Translations under genes and position numbers: made by a program
The notes under the pieces: generated by a model
Told to the model about the DNA's origin: nothing
The model's database searches: none
What the model saw: the letters and a program-made list of their open reading frames with translations, nothing else
Assembly: GCA_040753795.1 (NCBI GenBank)
Contig: JBFMDX010000004.1
Coordinates: 269,331 to 333,330, forward strand
Reading direction: 5' to 3'
DNA length: 64,000 bases
Origin: Thermodesulfobacteriota bacterium
GTDB taxonomy: Bacteria; Desulfobacterota; Desulfobacteria; Desulfobacterales; Desulfosudaceae
In this document: piece by piece, positions 26,653 through 35,161 of the stretch
Position numbering within the stretch: position 1 is the first letter of the stretch
Layout: each line of letters starts with the position of its first letter

Positions 26653-27093
26653 AAGCGGTCGCCGGGTACCGCCTCCCGTTACCCGGAAGGGCAGGATTCC
26701 CCTTGTAACATATCCATATATTGTAGATTTCCTTCTGGCTGCCCACAACACCATGTAGTCTTATTTCGTCTTTTTCAACGGGCCAAAAGTTTGTGTAAAT
26801 ATCTTGACTTTTAGTTTTTTTGATTTTAGTCTGACCCTTTATTGTTTTAGGTTGTGACGGAAAAATCCGTTGAACAACCGCATTCCGAACCTGGATGTAA
26901 TCGACGGGTTCCGGATGAGTTGATTCTTCAGCCGGAGATAATCGGCTTATTATTAGAACAAAACAAATTAAAGGAAACAGAAGGGAGGTGCCACAGAAAA
27001 CTTTTGTCACCCAATGACAACATTTTGAATGACAGGTAATGAGTCAGGATGTGTCTTCCACTTAATTTACGGTTAGAAATCAGGAGGTTTTAA
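26653..27093 (+). promoter_or_regulatory. Intergenic control region upstream of aprBA
   Basis: This 441-base AT-rich stretch carries no convincing gene. A possible promoter is TTGACT at 26804-26809 with TAGTCT at 26827-26832 (17-base spacing; the -10 is weak). An inverted repeat at 26850-26879, with outer arms GGTTGT/ACAACC and inner arms ACGGA/TCCGT, lies just downstream and could be an operator or a 5'-leader hairpin. A strong ribosome binding site (AGGAGG) at about 27081-27086 serves aprB. The long untranslated leader fits a highly expressed, regulated operon. Confidence 0.45.
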
Positions 27094-27528
27094 ATGCCAA
27101 GTTTTGTAATTGCTGAAAAATGTGACGGTTGCAAGGGCGGCGAGAAGACGGCTTGCATGTACATCTGCCCGAACGATCTGATGGTCCTGAATACCGACGC
27201 CATGAAGGCCTACAATCAGGAACCGGATCAATGCTGGGAATGCTTTTCCTGCGTGAAAATCTGCCCCACCCAGGCCATTGAGGTCAGAGGCTACGCGGAC
27301 TTTGTCCCATTGGGAAGCAGCATTATGCCGATGATGGGCACCGAAGACGTGATGTGGACCTGCAAGTTCAGGAACGGCACCGTCAAACGGTTCAAGTTCC
27401 CCATCCGCACCACCAACGAAGGTACGGCCAATGCTTACAAGGATTTGAAGGGCAAGGATCTGGATTCTCCGCTGCTGTGCACGGAAGAAGCCGACGGCCG
27501 CACCCTGCCGACCCCGCCGAAAGCCTAA
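27094..27528 (+). CDS. aprB: Adenylylsulfate reductase, beta (iron-sulfur) subunit
   Basis: 144 residues. Two [4Fe-4S] clusters are bound by an N-terminal ferredoxin-like domain: CDGC...CMYICP (about 10-25, with the insertion typical of AprB) and CWECFSCVKICP (about 48-59). The C-terminal tail wraps around AprA in known structures. AprB passes electrons from the quinone-interacting Qmo complex to the FAD of AprA in the cytoplasm during sulfate respiration. A strong AGGAGG site precedes the start, and aprA follows 65 bases downstream. Confidence 0.97.
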   Translation: MPSFVIAEKCDGCKGGEKTACMYICPNDLMVLNTDAMKAYNQEPDQCWECFSCVKICPTQAIEVRGYADFVPLGSSIMPMMGTEDVMWTCKFRNGTVKRFKFPIRTTNEGTANAYKDLKGKDLDSPLLCTEEADGRTLPTPPKA

Positions 27529-27593
27529 TCGGACGGATGTATCGAAGCTGATTTTTTGAAAATAAATATTGTTATTCTTAGGAGGATATAAGT

Positions 27594-29567
27594 ATGGCAT
27601 TACCGAACAAACCCAAAGGTGAACTGAAGGCTGTTAGAGATCCCGCGGTTGAAGAACGCGAAGTCGACATCCTGATCGTCGGCGGCGGCATGGCTGCCTG
27701 CGGCACGGCTTTTGAAATCAAGAAATGGGCCGGCGACAAGAAGATCCTGCTGGTCGACAAGGCCGCCATGGAAAGAAGCGGCGCGGTCGCTCAGGGCCTT
27801 TCCGCCATCAACACCTACATCGGCGAAAACAAGCCGGAAGACTATGTCCGCATGGTCCGCAACGACCTCATGGGCATCGTCCGTGAAGACCTGATTTATG
27901 ACCTGGGCTGCCACGTGGATGACTCCGTCTATCTGTTCGAGGAGTGGGGCCTGCCGATCTGGAAGCTGTCCGCCGAAGGCAAAAACATGGACGGCAAGAA
28001 GGGCCAGGCCATGGGCACCCTCAAGTCCGGCGCCAAGCCGGTCCGCACCGGCAAATGGCAGATCATGATCAACGGCGAGTCCTACAAGAGAGTCGTCGCC
28101 GAAGCCGCCAAGCTGGCGCTGGGTACGGAAAACATTCTCGAGCGCGTGTTCATCGTCGAACTGCTCAATGACGCCAACGATCCCAAGAGAATCGCCGGCG
28201 CCGTGGGCTTTTCCGTCCGCGAGAACAAAGTTTACATCATCAAAGCCAACGCCATCATGGTCGCCTGCGGCGGCGCGGTCAATATCTACCAGCCCCGTTC
28301 AGTCGGCGAAGGCAAAGGCCGCGCCTGGTACCCGGTCTGGAACTCCGGTTCCACCTACACCATGGCTCTGCGGGCCGGTGCTGAACTGTCCATGATGGAA
28401 AACCGTTTCACCCCGGCGAGATTCAAAGACGGTTACGGCCCGGTCGGTGCCTGGTTCCTGCTGTTCAAGGCCAAGACCCTCAACGGTCTGGGCGAGAACT
28501 TTGCCGCCAGCGACGCCGCCAAGGCCGAACTGCAGAAATACGCCCCCTACGGCACGGCCGCCATTACCCCGACCTGCCTGCGTAACCACCTGATGCTGTT
28601 CGAGATGAAATCCGGCCGCGGCCCCATCATCATGGACACCGTCACCGCTCTGGCTACCCTGGGCAAGACCATGGACAAGAAGGAACTCAAGCACCTTGAG
28701 TCCGAAGCCTGGGAAGACTTCCTTGACATGACCTGCGGTCAGGCCAACCTGTGGTGCGCCACCAACACCGAACCGGAAAAGAAGAACTCCGAAGTCATGC
28801 CGACCGAGCCGTACCTGCTGGGCTCTCACTCCGGCTGCTGCGGAATCTGGACCTCCGGCCCGGATTTTGACTGGGTTCCGGCTTCCTACAAGATCAAGGC
28901 CAAGAACGGCAAGGTTTACAACCGTATGACCACGGTTGAAGGCCTGTTCACCGCCGGCGACGGCGTGGCCTGCTCCGGTCACAAGTTCTCCTCCGGTTCC
29001 CATGCCGAAGGCCGTATCGCGGCCAAGGAAATGGCCAAGTTTGTCCGTGACAACGCCGCTTACAAACCGGCCATCAAGGAAACCAAGGATGAGCTGGTGG
29101 CGCTGGTTTACAAGCCGGTCCGCACCTACCTGGATCACTGCGCCTACACCACGGCCGACAACATCAACCCCAACTATATGAAACCCGAGGGAATGATGTA
29201 CCGGCTGATGAAGGCCACCCATGAATATGGCGCCGGTACCGCCACCTACTACATGACCAGCGAAAAGAACCTGGAAATGCTCATGGATATGTTTGTCACC
29301 ATGCGCGAGGACTGCGAGAAACTGGCCGCCGGCGATCTGCATGAGCTGATGAGAGCCTGGGAAATCTATCACCGGATTTTCACGGTTGAAGCCCATTGCC
29401 GTCACATCCAGTTCCGTAAAGAAACCCGCTATCCGGGATTCTACTACAACGCGGATCATCCGGGCCAGGATGATACCAACTGGTTCTGTTTCACCAACTC
29501 CACTTACGACAAGAAGGCCAACCAGTGGAACCTGAAGAAAGTGGATTACGTAAAGATCATCCCCTAA
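27594..29567 (+). CDS. aprA: Adenylylsulfate reductase, alpha (FAD) subunit
   Basis: 657 residues, the normal length for AprA. It belongs to the fumarate reductase/succinate dehydrogenase flavoprotein family: FAD motif ILIVGGGMAACGTAFEI (about 25-41), SGAVAQGLSAINTYIG, and the later LFTAGDGVACSGHKFSSGS FAD-binding segment. It reduces adenosine-5'-phosphosulfate to sulfite and AMP with two electrons from AprB. An AGGAGG ribosome binding site lies ahead of the ATG. The codon use is strongly biased to C-ending codons (AAG, ATC, GGC), consistent with very high expression. A strong terminator follows at 29608. The gene for ATP sulfurylase (sat) is not in the window. Confidence 0.98.
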   Translation: MALPNKPKGELKAVRDPAVEEREVDILIVGGGMAACGTAFEIKKWAGDKKILLVDKAAMERSGAVAQGLSAINTYIGENKPEDYVRMVRNDLMGIVREDLIYDLGCHVDDSVYLFEEWGLPIWKLSAEGKNMDGKKGQAMGTLKSGAKPVRTGKWQIMINGESYKRVVAEAAKLALGTENILERVFIVELLNDANDPKRIAGAVGFSVRENKVYIIKANAIMVACGGAVNIYQPRSVGEGKGRAWYPVWNSGSTYTMALRAGAELSMMENRFTPARFKDGYGPVGAWFLLFKAKTLNGLGENFAASDAAKAELQKYAPYGTAAITPTCLRNHLMLFEMKSGRGPIIMDTVTALATLGKTMDKKELKHLESEAWEDFLDMTCGQANLWCATNTEPEKKNSEVMPTEPYLLGSHSGCCGIWTSGPDFDWVPASYKIKAKNGKVYNRMTTVEGLFTAGDGVACSGHKFSSGSHAEGRIAAKEMAKFVRDNAAYKPAIKETKDELVALVYKPVRTYLDHCAYTTADNINPNYMKPEGMMYRLMKATHEYGAGTATYYMTSEKNLEMLMDMFVTMREDCEKLAAGDLHELMRAWEIYHRIFTVEAHCRHIQFRKETRYPGFYYNADHPGQDDTNWFCFTNSTYDKKANQWNLKKVDYVKIIP

Positions 29568-29607
29568 TCCCTAATACAGGGATTGGTTTGATCTTTTGAT
29601 TAGCGAC

Positions 29608-29645
29608 AAAAACCTCCAGGCGCTTTGCCGCCTGGAGGTTTTTGT
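29608..29645 (+). terminator. Intrinsic terminator after aprA
   Basis: A perfect 12-base-pair stem (29611-29622 with 29629-29640) and a six-base loop, flanked by A's on the 5' side and followed by a T run at 29639-29645. It separates aprBA from qmoABC, so the two units are either transcribed separately or joined by read-through. Confidence 0.85.
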
Positions 29646-29826
29646 TAATCAGCCGGGGAGCCTGTTTTGCCCCGGTTTGGCGCATGTGACGGGATCGTCT
29701 TTTTTAGAAAAAGCCGGTCTCGCCAGGTTCGCCAAACCGGCGCCGGCCGTAACCAGTAACGGGAACTTGATATCGTCGGATATCTTCAGAAAAAATAAAC
29801 ATTAACTCGAAGCACGGAGGGATGGT

Positions 29827-31098
29827 ATGACAACGGATAAATCAACCCCTGCCAGTGAAAGCATCATGGTCGTCGGCGGAGGCATCAGCGGCTTGACCGC
29901 CGCCCTCGAAGCCGCCGAGGTGGGGTACGAGGTCTTTCTGGTTGAAAAAGAACCCTATCTGGGCGGGAGAGTGGCGCAGTTGAATCAGTATTTCCCCAAG
30001 CTGTGTCCCCCGACCTGCGGTCTGGAAATCAATTACCGGCGGCTTAAAGACAATCGCCGGATCAAGACCTTTACCCTGGCCGAGGTGATAAAAGTCGCCG
30101 GTCAGCCGGGTGACTACACCGTCACGGTGCAGATGAACCCCCGGTTCATCAATGAAAACTGCACCGCCTGCGGTGAATGCGTGGCCGTCTGCCCGGTGGA
30201 ACGGAGCAATGCGTTTAACTTCGGTCTGGACAAGACCAAAGCCGTATACAAAACAACCGACATGGGGTTCCCGGCGCGGTACACCATTGACGCTGCGGCC
30301 TGCAAAGGAACCGCCTGCGGCAAGTGTCTTCAGGTTTGCAAATACAGCGCCATTGAACTGGATATGAAGCCCAAAACCCTGGATCTGCATGTCGGCGCCG
30401 TCATCTGGGCAACGGGCTGGGTTCCCTATGACGCCGCCAAAATCGACAATCTCGGATACGGCACCTGTCAGAATGTGATCACCAACATGATGCTGGAACG
30501 CCTGGCTTCGCCCAACGGTCCTACCCAGGGCCGCATTACCCGGCCGTCTGACGGCAAGGAACCGGGCAGCGTCGCCTTTGTTCAATGCGCCGGCTCCCGT
30601 GATGAAAAACATCTCCCCTACTGTTCCTATATCTGCTGTATGGCTTCACTCAAGCACGCCACCTACATCCGTGAGCGCTACCCGGAAGCGAAGATCTATA
30701 TTTTCTACATTGACTTGCGGACCCCCGGATACAAATATGAAAAGTTCTATCAGAAGATCAAGGAAGACAAGAACATCTTCCTGATCAAGGGCAAGGTGGC
30801 CGAGGTCAAAAATGCCGACGGCGGTCAGGTGACGGTGGTGGCGGAAAACGCGGTCACCGGAGAAAAGACCCAGCAGACGGTAGACCTGGTCGTTCTGGCG
30901 ACCGGCATGCAGCCTACAGCGGCCGTAGTCAAGCTCCCGGCCGATCTTAAGCTCAACTCGGACGGTTTTATCGTCAACGACTTTGCCAGGGGCGGCATGC
31001 TCGCGGCCGGCTGCGCCAATAAGCCGGCGGATGTGGTCTCAAGCAACCAGAACGCGACCGGTATGGCACTAAAAGCAATTCAAACTCTGAAACGGTAG
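29827..31098 (+). CDS. qmoA: Quinone-interacting membrane-bound oxidoreductase subunit QmoA
   Basis: 423 residues, an HdrA-like flavoprotein: FAD motif SIMVVGGGISGLTAALEA (about 12-29), VEKEPYLGGR, and a cluster of cysteines (CTACGECVAVCP, then CKGTACGKCLQVCK) for iron-sulfur binding. QmoA and QmoB are the cytoplasmic electron-transfer subunits that take electrons from the QmoC haem/quinone site and donate to AprB. The start has a GGAGGGATGG leader. The gene lies 259 bases after aprA and 11 bases before qmoB. Confidence 0.95.
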   Translation: MTTDKSTPASESIMVVGGGISGLTAALEAAEVGYEVFLVEKEPYLGGRVAQLNQYFPKLCPPTCGLEINYRRLKDNRRIKTFTLAEVIKVAGQPGDYTVTVQMNPRFINENCTACGECVAVCPVERSNAFNFGLDKTKAVYKTTDMGFPARYTIDAAACKGTACGKCLQVCKYSAIELDMKPKTLDLHVGAVIWATGWVPYDAAKIDNLGYGTCQNVITNMMLERLASPNGPTQGRITRPSDGKEPGSVAFVQCAGSRDEKHLPYCSYICCMASLKHATYIRERYPEAKIYIFYIDLRTPGYKYEKFYQKIKEDKNIFLIKGKVAEVKNADGGQVTVVAENAVTGEKTQQTVDLVVLATGMQPTAAVVKLPADLKLNSDGFIVNDFARGGMLAAGCANKPADVVSSNQNATGMALKAIQTLKR

Positions 31099-31109
31099 GA
31101 GGTTTCCTC

Positions 31110-33449
31110 ATGAATAAGAAATATTGCGTATATATCTGCACCGGCTGCGGAATAGGGGATACGCTGGACATCGAGGCGCTCTGCGAAGTCCCCAGGGAAG
31201 AAGGCTTTCCGGTAAAGACTCATCCTTTCCTGTGCGGCAAAGAAGGCCTAGACCTGATCAAGAACGATATTGACAAAGACGGGGTGAATACTCTGGTGCT
31301 GGCGGCCTGCTCCCGCCGGGTGAATGTGGATGCCTTCTCTTTCCCCAACTGCCTGGTGGACCGGGTTAACTTAAGAGAGCAGGTGGTCTGGTCCCACCCC
31401 CGGTCGGACTATCCGGCCGTGACCGAGGAACAGAAGGATGACGGTGAGCATTTTGACCGGGTTCAGATGCTGGCCGAAGACTACATCCGCATGGGCATGG
31501 CCCGCATGAAAAGCGTCGACCTGCCCCAGCCCTATAAGCTGGAGGCGTTTACCAACAAGATTCTGGTCATCGGCGGCGGCGTAACGGGCATGGCGGCGGC
31601 GCTGGACGCGGCCCGGGCCGGGTATCCGGTAACCATCGTGGAAAAAGAAAGCGCCCTGGGCGGGTTTGCGGCCAAGATGCGCAAGCAGATGCCGGTGACC
31701 GAGCCTTACGACGGACTGATCCCGCCGGTGGTGGCCGACCTGAAGCGGCAGATCGAGGCGGAGAAAAACATTACCGTCAAAACCGGCACGATTGTCGCCC
31801 GTATCGCCGGTCAGCCGGGAGACTTCACCGTTACCATGAAGAAGCCCGGTGAAAAGCACCCCTTTGACGTGCCTTTCCCTCTGCCCGAGGAGATGAAAAA
31901 GGACGCCAACGGGAAGGATCTTAACGCGGAACAGCTTTACGAGGCGTTGCTTAAATATAATGAAGGCAGGGAAGACATTCTCAAGTTCGATCCCAACGGC
32001 GAAAAATTCGGAGCCGTGGTGCTGGCCGCCGGCTGGCGCACGCCGGTTCTGGAAGGGGAAAAGTATGCCCACCTGGGAATCGGAACGACTCCCGATGTCA
32101 TCACCAACACCCAGTTTGAGGAAATCGCCGCCAAGGGCAAGGTGACCCGGCCTTCGGACGGCAAGGAAGCCAAATCGGTCGTTTTTATCCAGAGCCCCGG
32201 CAAGGGAGAGGATGATTCCGATTTTGAATACTGCGGTGCCGTCACCAGCATGGCCGCGCTCAAGCAGGCCAAGTACGTTCGTGACGACTACAGCGACGGC
32301 AAAGCCTATATTTTTTACCAGCACATGCGGACCCCCGGCCTGGCCGAGAATTTTTATAAAAGCATGCAGCAGGATCCGGGCATCTTTCTGACCAAGGGGG
32401 AAGTGATGAGCGTCACCAAGAGCGGCAGCCAGCTCATGGTCGAGGCCAGCAACACCCTGCTGGGAGAAAAGCTCAAGGTCAGAGCCGATCTGGTGGTGCT
32501 GTCCGCCGGCATGGTGCCGGTTACGGCCGATGACCCGGTGGTCAACCTGGCTTACCGCCAGGGCCCGGCTTTCCGGGACAACGCCCTGTTCAACCAGTAC
32601 GCGGACTCCAACTTCATCTGCTTTCCCTATGAAACCCAGCGGACCGGCGTTTATGCCGCCGGTACCATCCGCCGGGCCATGACCATCGAGGAATCCATGG
32701 AAGACGCCGCCGGCGCGGCCTTAAAAGCGATTCAGTGCGTGGAATCTTCCAACCGCGGGGTGGCGGTCCATCCCCGGTCGGGCGATATGACCTTCCCGGA
32801 TTTCTTCTTCCAGCGCTGTACTCAGTGCAAGCGCTGCACCGAAGAATGCCCCTTCGGCGCCCTGGACGACGATGAAAAAGGTACGCCCAAGCCCAATCCC
32901 ACCCGCTGCCGTCGCTGCGGTACCTGCATGGGCGCCTGTCCCGAGCGCATCATCGGCTTCGCGGACTACAACATCAACAGCATCGGCAATATGGTCAAGT
33001 CCATCAAGGTGCCGTCCGCGGATGACTATACGGAACCGCCCCTACGGATTCTGGCGCTGGTCTGTGAGAACGATGCCTATCCGGCCATTGACATGGCGGG
33101 CATGAACCGGCTCTCCTTTTCGGCGGATGTCCGCATTGTGCCGGTCCGGTGTCTGGGTTCCGTGAACGTGATCTGGATCAAGGACGCCCTGTCCCAGGGA
33201 ATGGACGGCGTTATTCTCCTCGGTTGCAAGCACGGCGATGAATATCAGTGCCATTTCGTCAAGGGCAGTGAACTGGCCAGCATCCGTATGAAGAAGATCG
33301 GTGACGCCCTGGCCAGCCTGGCGCTGGAAGTGGAGCGGGTGACCCAGAAAGAGGTTGCCATCGACGACTATCACAAGATCCCGGAGATCATTAACTCCTT
33401 TGTGGCGGAAGTCGAAGCGCTGGGGCCCAACCCCTTCAAGGGTTTTTAA
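31110..33449 (+). CDS. qmoB: Quinone-interacting membrane-bound oxidoreductase subunit QmoB
   Basis: 779 residues. The N-terminal section (about 1-140) carries an HdrA-type CTGCGIGD motif, followed by a flavin-binding domain with NKILVIGGGVTGMAAALDA (about 148-166). Two [4Fe-4S] ferredoxin motifs follow, CTQCKRCTEECPFG and CRRCGTCMGACPE (about 570-612), and the C-terminal part (about 640-779) is an MvhD-like domain with GCKHGDEYQCHFVKG. This is the expected HdrA-MvhD fusion of QmoB. It works with QmoA and QmoC to link the menaquinone pool to APS reduction, possibly by electron confurcation. An AGGAGG site precedes the ATG. Confidence 0.95.
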   Translation: MNKKYCVYICTGCGIGDTLDIEALCEVPREEGFPVKTHPFLCGKEGLDLIKNDIDKDGVNTLVLAACSRRVNVDAFSFPNCLVDRVNLREQVVWSHPRSDYPAVTEEQKDDGEHFDRVQMLAEDYIRMGMARMKSVDLPQPYKLEAFTNKILVIGGGVTGMAAALDAARAGYPVTIVEKESALGGFAAKMRKQMPVTEPYDGLIPPVVADLKRQIEAEKNITVKTGTIVARIAGQPGDFTVTMKKPGEKHPFDVPFPLPEEMKKDANGKDLNAEQLYEALLKYNEGREDILKFDPNGEKFGAVVLAAGWRTPVLEGEKYAHLGIGTTPDVITNTQFEEIAAKGKVTRPSDGKEAKSVVFIQSPGKGEDDSDFEYCGAVTSMAALKQAKYVRDDYSDGKAYIFYQHMRTPGLAENFYKSMQQDPGIFLTKGEVMSVTKSGSQLMVEASNTLLGEKLKVRADLVVLSAGMVPVTADDPVVNLAYRQGPAFRDNALFNQYADSNFICFPYETQRTGVYAAGTIRRAMTIEESMEDAAGAALKAIQCVESSNRGVAVHPRSGDMTFPDFFFQRCTQCKRCTEECPFGALDDDEKGTPKPNPTRCRRCGTCMGACPERIIGFADYNINSIGNMVKSIKVPSADDYTEPPLRILALVCENDAYPAIDMAGMNRLSFSADVRIVPVRCLGSVNVIWIKDALSQGMDGVILLGCKHGDEYQCHFVKGSELASIRMKKIGDALASLALEVERVTQKEVAIDDYHKIPEIINSFVAEVEALGPNPFKGF

Positions 33450-33501
33450 TTGGCGGCCTGTTAATAAAACTGAAATTGCAGATAATATATGGAGGCATGA
33501 G

Positions 33502-34710
33502 ATGAATGATAATTACCTGGCTGAGCCGGATCTGGGATTTATCCATGAGGTTATCGGGCTTGGCGGAAATACCCTGAAAAAATGTTTTCAGTGCGCCACC
33601 TGCTCGGTGGTGTGCCCGATTTCACCGGATACCCGGCCCTTTCCCCGGAAGGAGATGATCGCGGCGTCCTGGGGCCTGAAGGACCGGCTGATCAAAGACG
33701 TGGATATCTGGCTGTGCCACCAGTGCGGCGACTGTTCGGTGAAGTGTCCCCGGGGCGCCAACCCGGGCGACGTACTGGGAGCGATTCGTTCATACGCCAT
33801 CAGCGAATACGCCACGCCCAAGGCTCTGGCCAAGGCCGTCAATGACCCCAAGAAACTCCCCCTGCTTCTGGCCGTTCCGGCCATTATCTTTGCCGTTCTG
33901 GCCATGGTGACCATGACCATGGGAGGGTTCATGGAAAAAATATTTGAAACACTGGGGATAACCTCTCTGGGGTTTCATTGGGCCCATGAACATGCCGAGG
34001 GTGTCATTGCGCAGGCTGATTTTTATTCCACCTGGTTTGTGGATCTGGTGTTTGTGCCACTGGCCGGGCTGGTCACGCTGGTATTCGCCCTGGGGGTTTA
34101 CCGGTTTCTTACCGACCTCCATGAGCAGGCCGTCAGTGACGGACGTTCCAAGGTTGGTCGTCAGAAATTTATCGATCTGGCCATCGGCACCGCCAAGGGG
34201 ATTGTCGCTATCCTGCCGACGATTTTAAAACACAGCAAGTTTACCGAGTGCTCTGAAAATAAAGCGCGCTCTACCGCCCATATGATGGTCCTCTATGGTT
34301 TTGTCGGTCTGTTTATCATGACCTCTTACGGTTTTATCGCGCTTTATCTGCTGCAACACCCCGGACCTTATGCCCAGTACAATCCCTTCAAGATTCTGGC
34401 CAACGCGGCCGGCATTGCCCTGGTCCTCGGGGCTGTGCTGATGATCAAGAACCGTCTGGGCAAGGAAGATCAGGTCACTTCCTACAAAGACTGGTTCCTG
34501 GTCGGCCTGATGCTGGCGCTGGGCGGTACGGGCATGCTCACCGAGCTGGCCCGGCTGGCAGAATCCAAATCACTGACCTATTTTACTTACTACCTCCACC
34601 TGATTGCCATTTTCTGCACGTTCGCGTATCTGCCGTTTTCCAAGCTGGCGCATCTGGTTTATCGGACGGTGGCATTGGGCTACGCGGAATATGCCGGAAG
34701 AGACAAATAA
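33502..34710 (+). CDS. qmoC: Quinone-interacting membrane-bound oxidoreductase subunit QmoC
   Basis: 402 residues from the ATG at 33502, which has GGAGG at 33491-33495. The reading frame stays open further upstream inside qmoB, but that part is not coding. The N-terminal domain is HdrC-like with two [4Fe-4S] sites, CFQCATCSVVCP (about 29-40) and CHQCGDCSVKCP (about 73-84). The C-terminal two thirds is an HdrE/NarI-like cytochrome b region with about six membrane helices, which should hold haem b and the quinone site. A strong terminator closes the operon at 34734. Confidence 0.95.
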   Translation: MNDNYLAEPDLGFIHEVIGLGGNTLKKCFQCATCSVVCPISPDTRPFPRKEMIAASWGLKDRLIKDVDIWLCHQCGDCSVKCPRGANPGDVLGAIRSYAISEYATPKALAKAVNDPKKLPLLLAVPAIIFAVLAMVTMTMGGFMEKIFETLGITSLGFHWAHEHAEGVIAQADFYSTWFVDLVFVPLAGLVTLVFALGVYRFLTDLHEQAVSDGRSKVGRQKFIDLAIGTAKGIVAILPTILKHSKFTECSENKARSTAHMMVLYGFVGLFIMTSYGFIALYLLQHPGPYAQYNPFKILANAAGIALVLGAVLMIKNRLGKEDQVTSYKDWFLVGLMLALGGTGMLTELARLAESKSLTYFTYYLHLIAIFCTFAYLPFSKLAHLVYRTVALGYAEYAGRDK

Positions 34711-34733
34711 CTTTCCATATTGCCTGGATACAT

Positions 34734-34770
34734 AAAAAAGGGGGGCTGATTTCAGCCCCCCTTTTTTATT
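34734..34770 (+). terminator. Intrinsic terminator after qmoC
   Basis: GGGGGGCTGA (34740-34749) pairs with TCAGCCCCCC (34752-34761) around a two-base gap, extended by A-T pairs (34734-34739 with 34762-34767) and ending in a T tract. A strong, classical terminator. Confidence 0.9.
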
Positions 34771-34915
34771 TGTTATACTACCATATGTTGTTGTGTAGCA
34801 TAAATTGACGCCAATATGTATTATTTAATGATAATTTAAAAACATTTTTCTTGACTTAGCTATAATATTTCATAATTAATGCTAATTAAAGGGAGAAAAC
34901 GGGGGAGAAGAGACA

Positions 34916-34966
34916 ATGCAGAATCAAGCAACAGGTAAAATCAAACCATGGAAGAGAAGAAGATGA
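34916..34966 (+). CDS. Putative 16-residue basic leader peptide ahead of the XRE-pil operon
   Basis: A short frame beginning ATGCAGAATCAA and ending TGA encodes 16 residues, rich in Lys and Arg at the end (KPWKRRR). It has a strong purine-rich Shine-Dalgarno stretch (GGGGGAG at 34901-34907) at ideal distance. Its TGA overlaps an ATG (ATGA at 34963-34966) that begins the XRE regulator frame. The arrangement suggests translational coupling or leader-peptide control. It could equally be chance, since the frame is short. A TATAAT hexamer lies upstream at 34861-34866. Confidence 0.4.
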   Translation: MQNQATGKIKPWKRRR

Positions 34967-35151
34967 GCCGCTTGTACAAAATCAGGCAATCACTTTTGTT
35001 AAGCCGGTCCGAGCTGGCCAGAAAAGCTGATGTTTCTCCTATTACCATAGCTCGTATTGAAGAAGGGAAGGCCTGCCGCATGGAAACACAGAGAAAGATC
35101 CTTCGTGCGCTGGGATATGACCTTTCCGATAAACACAAGGTGTTTGATTGA
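34963..35151 (+). CDS. Small XRE/Cro-type helix-turn-helix regulator
   Basis: 62 residues from the ATG at 34963 (MSRLYKIRQS), or 67 from an in-frame ATG at 34948. The core LSRSELARKADVSPITIARIEEG is a typical lambda-repressor-like helix-turn-helix with the recognition helix around ITIARIEEG. The later start overlaps the stop of a short upstream leader frame, which favours it. The gene ends 10 bases before pilM on the same strand, so it is likely the first regulator of the pilus operon. No effector domain is present. Confidence 0.8.
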   Translation: MSRLYKIRQSLLLSRSELARKADVSPITIARIEEGKACRMETQRKILRALGYDLSDKHKVFD

Positions 35152-35161
35152 GGACACGTCT

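Noticed and set aside
26609..27010. Minus-strand frame of 133 codons with a signal-peptide-like start upstream of aprB
   Set aside because: It uses a GTG start without a ribosome binding site, overlaps the end of the CrtC/AttH-like gene, and spans the likely aprBA control region; the second half has no protein-like pattern.
29646..29826. Possible small gene between aprA and qmoA
   Set aside because: Only short frames without ribosome binding sites; the region holds hairpins and presumably promoter or leader sequence.
33355..33501. Upstream extension of qmoC into qmoB
   Set aside because: The extension is the shifted frame of qmoB; the GGAGG-preceded ATG at 33502 starts the conserved HdrC-like domain.
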